The notes beneath the pieces were generated by a model. It saw only the letters and a program-made list of their open reading frames with translations. It was not told the origin of the DNA and did not search any database. A stretch of DNA of 64,000 bases from NCBI GenBank assembly GCA_050331395.1, contig JBHJGX010000025.1, forward strand, positions 1 to 64,000. The letters run 5' to 3'. This document shows positions 53,435 through 62,050 of this stretch, one piece after another. The position numbers were made by a program, and so were the translations under genes. Within the stretch, counting starts at the first letter, position 1. The number at the start of each line of letters is the position of its first letter. Source of the stretch: Thermohalobaculum sp050331395. GTDB lineage: Bacteria; Pseudomonadota; Alphaproteobacteria; Rhodobacterales; Rhodobacteraceae.

Positions 53435-54454
53435 ATGACGCCGCCGCTCGAACCGATAGATACCCCCCGACCGGCCGAGACCCTGCGCGCCCGGTGGCCG
53501 CAGCCTCCCCGGCCAAACCGCTCCGACGGCGCGCCGCGCCGCGTCGGCGTGGAAATCGAATTTGCCGGCCTCAGTGCCGGCGTGGCGGCTCAGATCGTCG
53601 CCCGGCTCTTCGGCGGCACGCCCGAGATCACATCGCGGCACATCGCCGAAGTGGATACCCCGGGCTATGGGCGGTTTCAGATCGGGCTCGACACCCGCCA
53701 CGCCAAACACACCGCCTCGGACGACAAGATCTCGGCCCAGGCGCGCGACTGGTTCGGCGATGCGGCCTCGCTGGTGGTACCGGTCGAGATCACCTGTCCG
53801 CCCGTGCCGATCGCGGAGGCGTCGGCACTCGAGACCCTCGTGGACGCCCTCCGCGCGGCCGGCGCCCAGGGCACCCACGCCTCGATCATCCACGCCTTCG
53901 GAATGCAGCTGAACATCGAGGCGGCGAGCCTCGACGTGGCGGATATCCTGGATATCCTCCGGGCCTATGTGCTGCTCGACGACTGGCTGCGCACCGAGAT
54001 CGCCATTGACCCGGCCCGCCAGGTGCTGGCCTTTGAGACGGCGTTCCCGTCCGAGTATCTGCGCCTGCTCCTCGATCCGCGCTATGCCCCCGATCCCCGC
54101 CGGGCGATCGACGATTATCTGGAGGCGAACCCGACGCGGAACCGCGGCCTCGATATGCTGCCGGTCTGGGCGTATCTGGACAGCGCGCGGGTCGCCCGGC
54201 AGCTGCCCGACGAGAAAGTGAATGCGCGACCGGCCTTCCATTACCGGCTGCCGAATTCGCTGATCGACGAGCCGGGCTGGACGCTCCGCAAGGACTGGGA
54301 CCGGTGGCTGAAGGTCGAGCGCCTGGCGGGCGATCCGCACTTGCTGGCCGAAGCGGCGGAGGAGCGGCTCATGCTCTTGTCCGGTGCCTTCGGCGGCGCG
54401 TTCACCCGGGCGGCGCAGCGCGACGCGGCGCTTGCCCTCGGGCGGCGGCTGTGA
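53435..54454 (+). CDS. Amidoligase-family enzyme
   Basis: A 339-residue protein of the amidoligase (COOH-NH2 ligase, glutamine synthetase-like) superfamily. The N-terminal PRRVGVEIEFAGL is the family hallmark with Glu residues for metal binding, and CPPVPIAEASALETLVDALR and HAFGMQLNIEA follow. It would form an amide or peptide bond using ATP. The start at 53435 has GAGGAG seven bases upstream. The stop overlaps the next gene (GTGA), which encodes a class I glutaminase-like hydrolase, a pairing known for these proteins. Confidence 0.85.
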   Translation: MTPPLEPIDTPRPAETLRARWPQPPRPNRSDGAPRRVGVEIEFAGLSAGVAAQIVARLFGGTPEITSRHIAEVDTPGYGRFQIGLDTRHAKHTASDDKISAQARDWFGDAASLVVPVEITCPPVPIAEASALETLVDALRAAGAQGTHASIIHAFGMQLNIEAASLDVADILDILRAYVLLDDWLRTEIAIDPARQVLAFETAFPSEYLRLLLDPRYAPDPRRAIDDYLEANPTRNRGLDMLPVWAYLDSARVARQLPDEKVNARPAFHYRLPNSLIDEPGWTLRKDWDRWLKVERLAGDPHLLAEAAEERLMLLSGAFGGAFTRAAQRDAALALGRRL

Positions 54455-55245
54455 GCGCGCGCACCGGGCGCCCGCTGATCGGCGTGGCGACGCCGCAAAG
54501 ATTGACGCCCTCTTGGCCGTTTATCGCGTTCTCGATCTGGCTCGCCGGGGGCCGGGCCCGGCGGCTGCCACCCGATACGCCCGCGCACCGGATCGCCGAG
54601 ATCGAAGGCCTCGTGGTCGGCGGCGGCGACGATATCGGGGCGGATCTCTATGGCGGACGGGTCGTGCTCGACAGCAAGGTGGACCCGGACCGAGCCCGGG
54701 CAGAACAGGCGCTCCTCAGCCGGTTTTGGCCGACAGATTTGCCGATCCTGGGGATCTGCCGGGGCGCGCAGATGCTCAACGTGGTCCGGGGCGGAACGCT
54801 CCACGGCGACATCTACGCGGTTTATCGGGGAGCGCCCAGGATGTGGACGCCGTTGCCGCTGAAGCGGGTCGAGATCGCGCAGGGGACCCGGCTCGCCGCC
54901 GTGGCGGGGGTCGAGCGGCTCAAGGTGAACAGCTTGCACCACCAGTCGGTGGCGGCGACCGGTGCGGATCTGCGGATCTCGGCGCGCGATCAGATCGGCA
55001 TCGTGCAGGCGATCGAGCATACCGAGCCCACGCTGCGGATCGGCGTACAGTGGCATCCGGAGTTCCTGTTCTACAAGGGTCCGCATCGGCGGCTCTTTCG
55101 CAGCCTCGTGGCGGCGGCGCGCGCACTCCGCGGAGCGGCGGAGAGATCGGTTGAGAGATCCGCGCCCACGGCCGCCGACGCCCCGGACGGAGACGGCGAA
55201 CCGGTCGCCCGAGCCCCCTTCGGTCCCGCAGCCCGGGGGACCTGA
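54451..55245 (+). CDS. Class I glutamine amidotransferase-like peptidase (C26, PuuD-like)
   Basis: A 264-residue gamma-glutamyl hydrolase-type enzyme. The nucleophile is the Cys of LGICRGAQMLNV and the partner His lies in GVQWHPEF, with VGGGDDIGADLYGG near the start as in gamma-glutamyl-GABA hydrolases. It begins with GTG overlapping the amidoligase stop. Paired with the amidoligase it may supply ammonia or trim a glutamyl product. The last 40 residues are Arg/Pro-rich and unconserved. Confidence 0.85.
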   Translation: MSARTGRPLIGVATPQRLTPSWPFIAFSIWLAGGRARRLPPDTPAHRIAEIEGLVVGGGDDIGADLYGGRVVLDSKVDPDRARAEQALLSRFWPTDLPILGICRGAQMLNVVRGGTLHGDIYAVYRGAPRMWTPLPLKRVEIAQGTRLAAVAGVERLKVNSLHHQSVAATGADLRISARDQIGIVQAIEHTEPTLRIGVQWHPEFLFYKGPHRRLFRSLVAAARALRGAAERSVERSAPTAADAPDGDGEPVARAPFGPAARGT

Positions 55246-55320
55246 GAAGCGCATCGGTCGCGGCGTCGGGCAGCGGTCGGCTCGGCACTCCGAACGGGCT
55301 CGGACAGATCCGGTCTCCGC

Positions 55321-55528
55321 GCTCCCGCGGGCCGCTCCGCGACCCTTTGGGCCCGGGCGCCGCGCCGGACACCGCGCCATCTGGAGCATAGGGCCCGCGG
55401 CGGGTGACCGGGCATCGCACGCGCTCGACGCTCGGCGGGCCAAGCCGCGCGATGGGGGCAACCCGCCGCGGGACCGGTGCCCTCCACACGGTGCGCACGC
55501 GGTCGCGGCGCCCTCGACGGCGGAGCCG
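55321..55528. repeat. MITE-like palindromic intergenic repeat, copy 2
   Basis: A 208-base non-coding stretch colinear with the element at 49130-49361. Shared blocks include GCTCCCGCGG, CCCTTTGGG, GGGCGCCGCGCCGG, GGCGGGCCAAGCCG, CCGCCGCGGGAC and GGTCGCGGCGCCC. The right arm has lost the ten or so bases that pair with CCCTTTGGGC, so the inverted repeat is imperfect. It fills most of the 400-base gap before the amidase gene. Confidence 0.68.
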
Positions 55529-55651
55529 TGCCGAGATCGGGCGGGGCGCCGGGGCAGCCTTCGGCGCGGGGCATCGTCCGCGTCCGGCGAGGGGGCATTG
55601 CGAGGGGCGGCGCCGGCTTCTAGGGTCCACCCACCCAGTCCGGAGGCGCCC

Positions 55652-57097
55652 ATGGATCTCGCCGAATATGCCGCCCACGATGCGACCGGCCTCGCCGCCC
55701 TCGTTGCCCGCGGCGACGTCCACCCGGCCGAGCTCGCCCGCACCGCCGCCGAGGCGATCGCCCGGGCCGATCCCTCCCTCGGTGCCGTTGTCGAGACCTA
55801 TCCCGACATGATCGACGCGCTCGATGCGGGCAGCCTCGGCGCGGGCGCCTTCCGCGGCGTCCCATTTCTGATCAAGGACGCGGGCGAGCATCTCCTCGGC
55901 CGGCGGACCGAGTTCGGCAGCCGCCTCGCCGCCGGCATGATCGCCCAGACCGACAGCCACCTTGCCCGGCTCTTCCGCGAGGCGGGCTTGGTCATCCTCG
56001 GCCGCAGCAACGCGCCCGAATATTCGATCTCAGGCACGACCGAGAACGCGCTTTACGGCGCCACCTCGACGCCCTGGCGCCAAGGCCATTCGGCCGGCGG
56101 CTCGACGGGCGGGGGCATGGCGGCCGTCGCGGCCGGGCTCGTGCCGATCGCCCATGGCAGCGACATCGCCGGCTCGAACCGGATCCCGGCGAGCTTCTGC
56201 GGCGGTGTCGGTCTCAAGCCCTCGCGCGGGCGGATCTCGGCCGGGCCCGAGCGCGACGAAGGCGGCTTCGGCCTCGCGATGAACTTCGTCCAGACCCGGA
56301 GCGTGCGCGACGCCGCCCGTATGCTCGACTGCCTCGCCGTGCCCCAGACCGGCGACCCGTTCCCGATCCCCGCCCCGGGCGCCCCTTGGGCCGAGGCACC
56401 GGCGCGGGATCCGGGTCGGCTGCGCATCGCGCTCTCGACCGCGCCGCTCATGGACGCGCCCGTCGATCCGGAGGTCGCCGAGGCCGTCCGCGCGGTGGCG
56501 ACCACGCTCCAAGCCATGGGCCACGAGGTCGTCGAGGCGGTCCCCGATTTCGATGCCAAGACCGCAGCCCGGCGCCTCGGCGATATCTGGTTCTTCGGCT
56601 TCGATCTGCTGCTCGACGGCTTCGCCGCCCGCACCGGTCGGACGGTCGGGCCGGACACGCTCGAGCCGGTGACACTCCGGATCTACGAGCATGCCAAACG
56701 CCTGGGCGCGGCCGAGTTCTTCGCCGCCCATGCCTATCTGAACATTGCGCGGCGCCGGGTCGCGGCAATCTTCGACGCGGCCGATCTCTGGCTCACGCCG
56801 ACCACGGCCCAGGTCGCCTTTCCGCACGGGCTCTATCACCAAGGGATGGACGGGATCGGCGTCGCCGACTGGATCGTGCATTCGGACGGGCCGCTGCAGT
56901 TTACCTTCCCGCACAACCTGATGGGAACGCCGGCGATCTCGCTGCCGCTTGCGATGCATTCCTCGGGCCTGCCGATCGGCGTGCAGATCGGCGCGCGTCC
57001 GGCCCGCGAAGACCTGCTGCTGTCGGTCGCCGCGCGGCTCGAGGAGGCCCTGCCCTGGGCGGACCGCATCCCGCCCTTGCACGTCTCCCGGTTCTGA
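55652..57097 (+). CDS. Amidase (amidase signature family)
   Basis: A 481-residue amide hydrolase starting MDLAEYAAHDATGLAALVAR with CGGAGG upstream. The Ser-cisSer-Lys triad elements are VPFLIKDAG (Lys), SAGGSTGGGMAAVAAG (cis-Ser) and GSDIAGSNRIPASF (nucleophile Ser). The second residue of the usual GGSSGG is Thr here, and GSNRIPA replaces GSIRIPA, both mild variants. It is separate from the upstream amidoligase pair by the palindromic repeat. Substrate unknown. Confidence 0.87.
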   Translation: MDLAEYAAHDATGLAALVARGDVHPAELARTAAEAIARADPSLGAVVETYPDMIDALDAGSLGAGAFRGVPFLIKDAGEHLLGRRTEFGSRLAAGMIAQTDSHLARLFREAGLVILGRSNAPEYSISGTTENALYGATSTPWRQGHSAGGSTGGGMAAVAAGLVPIAHGSDIAGSNRIPASFCGGVGLKPSRGRISAGPERDEGGFGLAMNFVQTRSVRDAARMLDCLAVPQTGDPFPIPAPGAPWAEAPARDPGRLRIALSTAPLMDAPVDPEVAEAVRAVATTLQAMGHEVVEAVPDFDAKTAARRLGDIWFFGFDLLLDGFAARTGRTVGPDTLEPVTLRIYEHAKRLGAAEFFAAHAYLNIARRRVAAIFDAADLWLTPTTAQVAFPHGLYHQGMDGIGVADWIVHSDGPLQFTFPHNLMGTPAISLPLAMHSSGLPIGVQIGARPAREDLLLSVAARLEEALPWADRIPPLHVSRF

Positions 57098-57269
57098 ACC
57101 GACCTGGCGAGGCACGCCGCCGGCGCCCTCAGACCGAAATGTCGCAGGCCCGCCCGCGCCACAGATCCGTGAGACACAACCGAGAGATGAACTTTTTGGG
57201 TTCTCACGGGCACTCACCCCGTGTATCAACCCATCGACCGCTGTCGATCCATACAAGTGAGCCCCCGCC

Positions 57270-60011
57270 ATGTATCGTCCCGACCGCTTCGCTGATTTGC
57301 TTCAGCAATTGCCCTTTATCGCCCAGTTGCTCCCCGTGACCTTTGTTCCGGAGATCGGTTCGGCGACGCCGACCGTTCGCAACACCGGCCTTTTGGTCGA
57401 CGATATCGACGACAACCCGCTGTTCTCGCAGCAGCGACACTTGAACAACCCGAACGGTGTCGATCTCAACGTCCTGCCCGTCTATGAGGACTACACCGGC
57501 GCGGGCGTCACCGTGGCCATTGCCGACGAAGCCACCGATATCGACCATCGGGATCTGGCCGCAAACTATAACGCGGGGATCGATGCCGACTTTATCGACA
57601 ATGACGGCAACGCGGACTTTGTGACAAACGAAAACCACGGCACGGCGGTCGCCGGCGTAATTGCCGGCGTCAACAATTCGCTCGACGTGGTCGGCGTGGC
57701 CTACGATGCAACCATTGGGGGCATTCGGGTTCTTTCCGCGACAGGCAACACGAACGGCCAGAACGTCTATCAGGTGGTGGCCAACGGGCTTAGGCACGGC
57801 GCAGACAACTTCGACATCGTGAACAACTCCTACGGGTTTAATCCCTACGGCGATCTGTTCTTCTTGGGCGCCGGCGTGCTCGAAGACGCGCTCGAATACG
57901 GCACGTCCACCGGCCGCGACGGGCTGGGGACGATCTATGTCTTTTCAGCCGGCAACAGCGGCGACCAGGGCGACGACGTCGCGACAAACGACCTGCAAAG
58001 TTCGCGGCATACGATCGCGGTCGGCGCGACCGATGCCTCCGGCGAGATTGCGAATTTCTCGACCCCGGGCGCGGCCGTCCTCGTCAGCGCACAAGGCGTC
58101 GGCGTCGTCACGACCGATGCGGATCCGGCCGGCTATGTGGGCGGCACGGCCGTCTCGATCAGCGGGACGTCGTTCTCCTCGCCCGCGGTTGCCGGCGTGA
58201 TCGCGCTGATGCTCGAGGCGAACCCGGAGCTCGGCTGGCGCGACGTGCAGAAGATCCTCGCGATCGCCGCGCGGAACACCGATGTCAGCGATCCGAGCTG
58301 GCTCGAGAACGGCGCCGAGAACGTGAACGGAGGCGGCCTCGAATGGTCGCCGAAATACGGCTACGGCTATGTGGACGCGCTCGCCGCGGTGCGCCTCGCC
58401 GAAACCTGGACCGAGCAAGGCACCTCGGCGAACGAGGCCGTGGTCACCGCGAACAACGTGGCGAGCTTTACCGTGCCGACGGGACAGTCCGGCGCCTTTG
58501 CCATCGAACAGAGCTTCGAGGTCACCGCAGACATTCAAATCCAGCACATCGAAGTCGATGCGCGGATGTCTCATGACAACTTCAACACCATCGCTGTGGA
58601 ACTCGTGTCTCCGGACGGTACCGTCGCGCGGATTTTCGACAGCGGCACGGATGCGGGCGGTACGGCCACGTTCCGGCTCGAGAGCGTGGCTTCGCTTTTC
58701 GAAGGGAGCGCGGGGACCTGGACATTTCGATTGATCGATTTCGACGGCCCGTCGGGCGGCGGCGCTGTTCTCGATGTCGACGTTAAGTTCTATGGTGACG
58801 CGCAAAGCGCAGACGACACGTACTACTTCACCGATGAGTTCGCCCGTCTCGGCGCAGATGCGGACCGTCAGGTGATTTCGGACACGGATGGCGGCACAGA
58901 CACGCTGAACTTGTCGGCGATCTCGGGCGCTGTGGTGGTCGACCTCGCGGCCGGCACGGCCTCCATAGCGGGCCGGTCGGTCGACATCGCCTCCGGCACG
59001 GTGATCGAGACCGTCCTTTCGGGCGACGGGGACGACAGCCTGACCGGCGACCTGCGCGCCAACACGCTCTCGGCCGGCCGGGGTGCCGATCTGGTCGCGG
59101 GCGGGGACGGCGACGACACGCTGGCAGGCGCGGCGGGCGACGACACCATCTCGGGCGGCGCAGGCGTTGACCGGGCGGTCTACCGCGGCGCGATCGCCGA
59201 TTATTCGGTCGAGGCGTTCGAGGACGGCACGGTCACGGTCGCGCATCTCGACGTTGCAGGGCTGACGCCCGGGGAGGTCGACGGTACGGACACGCTCGAC
59301 GGGGTCGAGTTGCTGGTCTTTGCGGACGGGGAGATCGACGCGCAGGCGCTGATCGATGCGCTCACGCCGCCTGCGGAGGATCCCCCGGCAGAAGATCCGC
59401 CGGCCGAGGACCCGCCCGCAGAAGATCCGCCCGCAGAAGATCCGCCTGCGGAAGATCCGCCGGCCGAAGATCCGCCGGCCGAAGACCCGCCGGCAGAAGA
59501 TCCACCCGCCGAGGAGCCCCTGCCGGAGCCGAACATCATCAATGGCGGCCGCTTCTCGGACGTGCTCATTGGGACCGATGACCGGGACATCATCGATGGC
59601 GACCGGCGGAACGACACGCTCGACGGGCGTGCCGGCGACGACACGCTCTTGGGAGGAAACGGCGGCGACCGGCTTCTCGGCGGCGACGGTAATGATGAAC
59701 TCTTCGGCGAAGCAGGCCCCGACCGGCTCGAAGGCGGCGCTGGCGACGATCGTCTCTCGGGAAGCGCAGGCAACGACGTCTTGATCGGCGGCAGCGGTGG
59801 CGACCTCTTCGAGTTTGCAGGGCAGAACTTGGGGCGCGACACTATCCTTGACTTTTCTCTGAACGAAGACCGCCTGCAATTTAGCGTGGATCCGTCGGAT
59901 CTTGTCGTTATACAAAATCAGGCGGGGCTTCGGCTTCAAATCGATCCGAATAACTTCGTAACGATCGAAGGTCTAACCTTCAATGACTTTGCGTCGCTCG
60001 AATTCGTCTGA
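57270..60011 (+). CDS. RTX subtilisin-like protease with P domain
   Basis: A 913-residue secreted serine protease. The catalytic triad is Asp86 in VAIADEATDIDH, His123 in ENHGTAVAGV and Ser301 in SGTSFSSPAVAGV, of the kexin/proprotein convertase type. Residues about 385-510 form a P domain (SFEVTADIQIQHIEVDARMS). Then come RTX repeats (about 585-640), a linker of ten PPAED-type pentapeptides (about 700-749), and a second RTX block up to the end with a hydrophobic FNDFASLEFV tail. No signal peptide is seen, which with RTX repeats indicates type I export. The PrcB-like gene overlaps its end. Confidence 0.92.
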   Translation: MYRPDRFADLLQQLPFIAQLLPVTFVPEIGSATPTVRNTGLLVDDIDDNPLFSQQRHLNNPNGVDLNVLPVYEDYTGAGVTVAIADEATDIDHRDLAANYNAGIDADFIDNDGNADFVTNENHGTAVAGVIAGVNNSLDVVGVAYDATIGGIRVLSATGNTNGQNVYQVVANGLRHGADNFDIVNNSYGFNPYGDLFFLGAGVLEDALEYGTSTGRDGLGTIYVFSAGNSGDQGDDVATNDLQSSRHTIAVGATDASGEIANFSTPGAAVLVSAQGVGVVTTDADPAGYVGGTAVSISGTSFSSPAVAGVIALMLEANPELGWRDVQKILAIAARNTDVSDPSWLENGAENVNGGGLEWSPKYGYGYVDALAAVRLAETWTEQGTSANEAVVTANNVASFTVPTGQSGAFAIEQSFEVTADIQIQHIEVDARMSHDNFNTIAVELVSPDGTVARIFDSGTDAGGTATFRLESVASLFEGSAGTWTFRLIDFDGPSGGGAVLDVDVKFYGDAQSADDTYYFTDEFARLGADADRQVISDTDGGTDTLNLSAISGAVVVDLAAGTASIAGRSVDIASGTVIETVLSGDGDDSLTGDLRANTLSAGRGADLVAGGDGDDTLAGAAGDDTISGGAGVDRAVYRGAIADYSVEAFEDGTVTVAHLDVAGLTPGEVDGTDTLDGVELLVFADGEIDAQALIDALTPPAEDPPAEDPPAEDPPAEDPPAEDPPAEDPPAEDPPAEDPPAEDPPAEEPLPEPNIINGGRFSDVLIGTDDRDIIDGDRRNDTLDGRAGDDTLLGGNGGDRLLGGDGNDELFGEAGPDRLEGGAGDDRLSGSAGNDVLIGGSGGDLFEFAGQNLGRDTILDFSLNEDRLQFSVDPSDLVVIQNQAGLRLQIDPNNFVTIEGLTFNDFASLEFV
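59367..59516 (+). repeat. Ten-unit 15-base tandem repeat inside the subtilase gene
   Basis: Ten contiguous 15-base units encode nine PPAED and one PPAEE pentapeptides. Units differ at the third base of codons, so selection or old age has diversified DNA while the protein is constant. It forms an acidic Pro-rich linker between two RTX blocks. Confidence 0.92.
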
Positions 60012-60444
60012 GACGTTTCGGCGAGGGGCCGGCGCGCTCCTCGCCCTTCTCCTGTGCGGAGCGGCGATGGCTGAGGATCCGATCCCCGATATCCGCAGCT
60101 TCGGCTCTGGCAATCGGGCGGCCGAAGAGGACCGGCTCGAGGGGATCGAAGTCCTCGGCGACTGGTCAGGGGCCCAGGCGGCCGGACCCGCACTCGATCG
60201 GCCCGTCGAGAGCGCGGAAGGCTGGGCGGAGGTCTGGGCGGCGGTCGGACGTGCCGCCCCCGTCCCCTGGCCCGAAGCGGCACGGGCCCGGGCCTTCGTC
60301 GCCGAGCAGCAGTCCACCGGCGGGTTTCGGGTGCTCGCCGCGGCGGAGGCGGCCGGCGTGGCCCTCCGTCTCGCCCCGCCCGCGCCCGGCCGACCGGTGA
60401 CCATGGCGCTGACCCGGCCCTGGCGCGTGGTGCTCTACCGCTAA
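59983..60444 (+). CDS. Secreted PrcB-like protein next to the RTX subtilase
   Basis: A 153-residue protein with an N-terminal signal peptide (ALLALLLCGAAMA, cleavage before EDP). Its C-terminal third, QQSTGGFRVLAAAEAAGVAL followed by LTRPWRVVLYR, has the T-G-G-[YF]-x-V ... T-x-P-[YW]-x-V-V pattern of PrcB-type C-terminal domains, found in partners of extracellular serine proteases. The start overlaps the protease end by 29 bases; a TTG at 59989 is an alternative. A role in protecting the cell from, or stabilising, the adjacent protease is inferred. Confidence 0.65.
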   Translation: MTLRRSNSSETFRRGAGALLALLLCGAAMAEDPIPDIRSFGSGNRAAEEDRLEGIEVLGDWSGAQAAGPALDRPVESAEGWAEVWAAVGRAAPVPWPEAARARAFVAEQQSTGGFRVLAAAEAAGVALRLAPPAPGRPVTMALTRPWRVVLYR

Positions 60445-60484
60445 GCTCGGGGGCCGAACGACCGGTGGCGCGCGCGCGGGCTGC

Positions 60485-60498
60485 CTGATCCAGATCAA
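60485..60498. promoter_or_regulatory. FNR/CRP-type box upstream of the Rrf2 gene
   Basis: CTGATCCAGATCAA differs from the FNR consensus TTGAT-N4-ATCAA at one base. It lies 83 bases before the Rrf2-family start, a usual distance for activation. Oxygen- or NO-dependent control of the regulator is likely. Confidence 0.5.
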
Positions 60499-60580
60499 AT
60501 CCCGAGCGGCCCGACCCGGATAACCTCACCGGACCGGGTCAGAGCGGCCCGCGATCCGGGACGGGTTCGGGGCCAAGCGC

Positions 60581-61033
60581 ATGCATCTGACAGTCAGGTC
60601 GAACCACGCCATGCGGCTCTTGATGTACTGCGCGCTCACCGAGGGCCGGGTCGCGCCGGTCTCCGAGATCGCCCGGGCCTGCAACATGTCCGAGACCCAT
60701 CTCGCCAAGATCGCCCAGACGCTCGCAGCCAAGGGCTTTGTGGAAACCGTGCGGGGGCGGGGCGGCGGCGTGCGGCTTGCGGCGCCCGCCCGAACCCTCA
60801 ATGTCGGCCAGATCGTGCGGGCGACCGAGTTCGGCCAGTGCCTCGTCGAATGCCTCGAGCCTGCCACCAACACTTGCCCGCTGATCGGGGTCTGCCGGTT
60901 CCGCACGATCATCGGGCGCGCCTTCGAGGCGTTCCTCGGCGTGCTCGACGGCTATACCCTCGCGGACCTCGTGGCCGAAGGCGACGCGCTGCGCCGGGCG
61001 CTCGCGCTCGAAAAGGTGGAGCCTGTCGCCTGA
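60581..61033 (+). CDS. nsrR: Rrf2-family Fe-S regulator, NsrR-like
   Basis: A 150-residue winged-helix repressor, probably sensing nitric oxide. The helix-turn-helix part is APVSEIARACNMSETHLAKI followed by the wing TVRGRGGGVRLA. The cluster-binding segment is ECLEPATNTCPLIGVCRFR, the C-x7-C-x5-C spacing of NsrR proteins, with an extra Cys three residues earlier. NsrR represses NO-detoxifying genes, which are not in the window. An FNR-like box precedes it. Confidence 0.75.
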   Translation: MHLTVRSNHAMRLLMYCALTEGRVAPVSEIARACNMSETHLAKIAQTLAAKGFVETVRGRGGGVRLAAPARTLNVGQIVRATEFGQCLVECLEPATNTCPLIGVCRFRTIIGRAFEAFLGVLDGYTLADLVAEGDALRRALALEKVEPVA

Positions 61034-61100
61034 GCCGGCTTCCGCTTGCCGGGGCGCCGCCGCTCCCCTAGCCTCGCCTCAGCAAAGACGAGAGGACCCG

Positions 61101-61967
61101 ATGGCGGATCTCAAAAGACTTCTCGTGCCGATCCGCAGCGACGGCAAAAGCTCGGACGTGCTCGCCCATGCGGCCCTGCTGGCGACCCGGTTCACCGCCC
61201 ATATCGAGGCCGTGCACTGCCGGGCGCGTCCCGAGGACATGCTGCCCTATGCGGTGGCCGTCCCGCAGGCGCTCCGCCAACGGATCCAGCAGGAGGCCGA
61301 GCGCCTCGCAAATACGGACGAGACGCTGCTCCGCGAGACCTATGAGGAGACGATGGGCCGCTACGGCATCGCCGTCGTCGCCCAGGGCGCCCCGGTGCCC
61401 AGGGACCGGGCGAGCGCGCGCTGGTTCGAGGAGGAAGGCCGCCAGATGGATGTGATCCGCAGGCACGGGCGGATCGCCGATCTTTCGGTGGTCGCCAAGC
61501 CCGACCGGGACCAGAACCTCGGCTTCAACACGCTCCGCGCCGCGCTCTACCAGACCGGCCGGCCTGTGCTCCTCTGCCCCGACGCGGAGCCCGCGGGACC
61601 GCTCGGCAGACATGTCGCCATTGCCTGGAATGGCTCGCTCGAGGCGACCCGGGCGCTCTCGCTCGGCGGGGCGCTCATTGCCGCGGCCGAACGGGTGACG
61701 ATCCTCGACGGCGGCGCAGAGGACCCGGCGATGGGCGGCCAAGTGCTCGCCGAGACGCTGGCGCTCAAGGGGATCTCGGCGGACCGGCGAGAGATCGCCG
61801 CCGGGCGCGATCCCGGAGCGGTGATCCTGGCGGAGGCGCGCGCGTCGGGGGCAGATCTCCTGGTCATGGGCGCGTATTCGCACAGCCGCGAATACGAGAC
61901 GATCTTCGGCGGCGCGACCCAACATGTGGTCGAAGAGACGGCGATCCCCGTGCTGATGGCGCACTGA
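61101..61967 (+). CDS. Tandem universal stress protein (UspA family)
   Basis: A 288-residue cytoplasmic protein with two Usp-like halves. The first half (LKRLLVPIRSDGKSSDVLAH) is degenerate, while the second has the nucleotide-binding end VMGAYSHSREYETIFGGAT, the G-x2-G-x9-G-S/T type pattern. Such proteins help survival under starvation or oxygen limitation. It follows the Rrf2 regulator on the same strand and might share its control. Confidence 0.85.
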   Translation: MADLKRLLVPIRSDGKSSDVLAHAALLATRFTAHIEAVHCRARPEDMLPYAVAVPQALRQRIQQEAERLANTDETLLRETYEETMGRYGIAVVAQGAPVPRDRASARWFEEEGRQMDVIRRHGRIADLSVVAKPDRDQNLGFNTLRAALYQTGRPVLLCPDAEPAGPLGRHVAIAWNGSLEATRALSLGGALIAAAERVTILDGGAEDPAMGGQVLAETLALKGISADRREIAAGRDPGAVILAEARASGADLLVMGAYSHSREYETIFGGATQHVVEETAIPVLMAH

Positions 61968-62050
61968 CCGACCGCCTCGGCCCCGGTTGTCAGGCGCGCT
62001 TCGGCGGCGTATGGGCCGGGGCTGACCGCATCCAAGGGGACAGGCGGCCG

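Noticed and set aside
57945..59939. 664-residue antisense frame in the subtilase gene
   Set aside because: Complement of P-domain, PPAED and RTX coding; no domain of its own.
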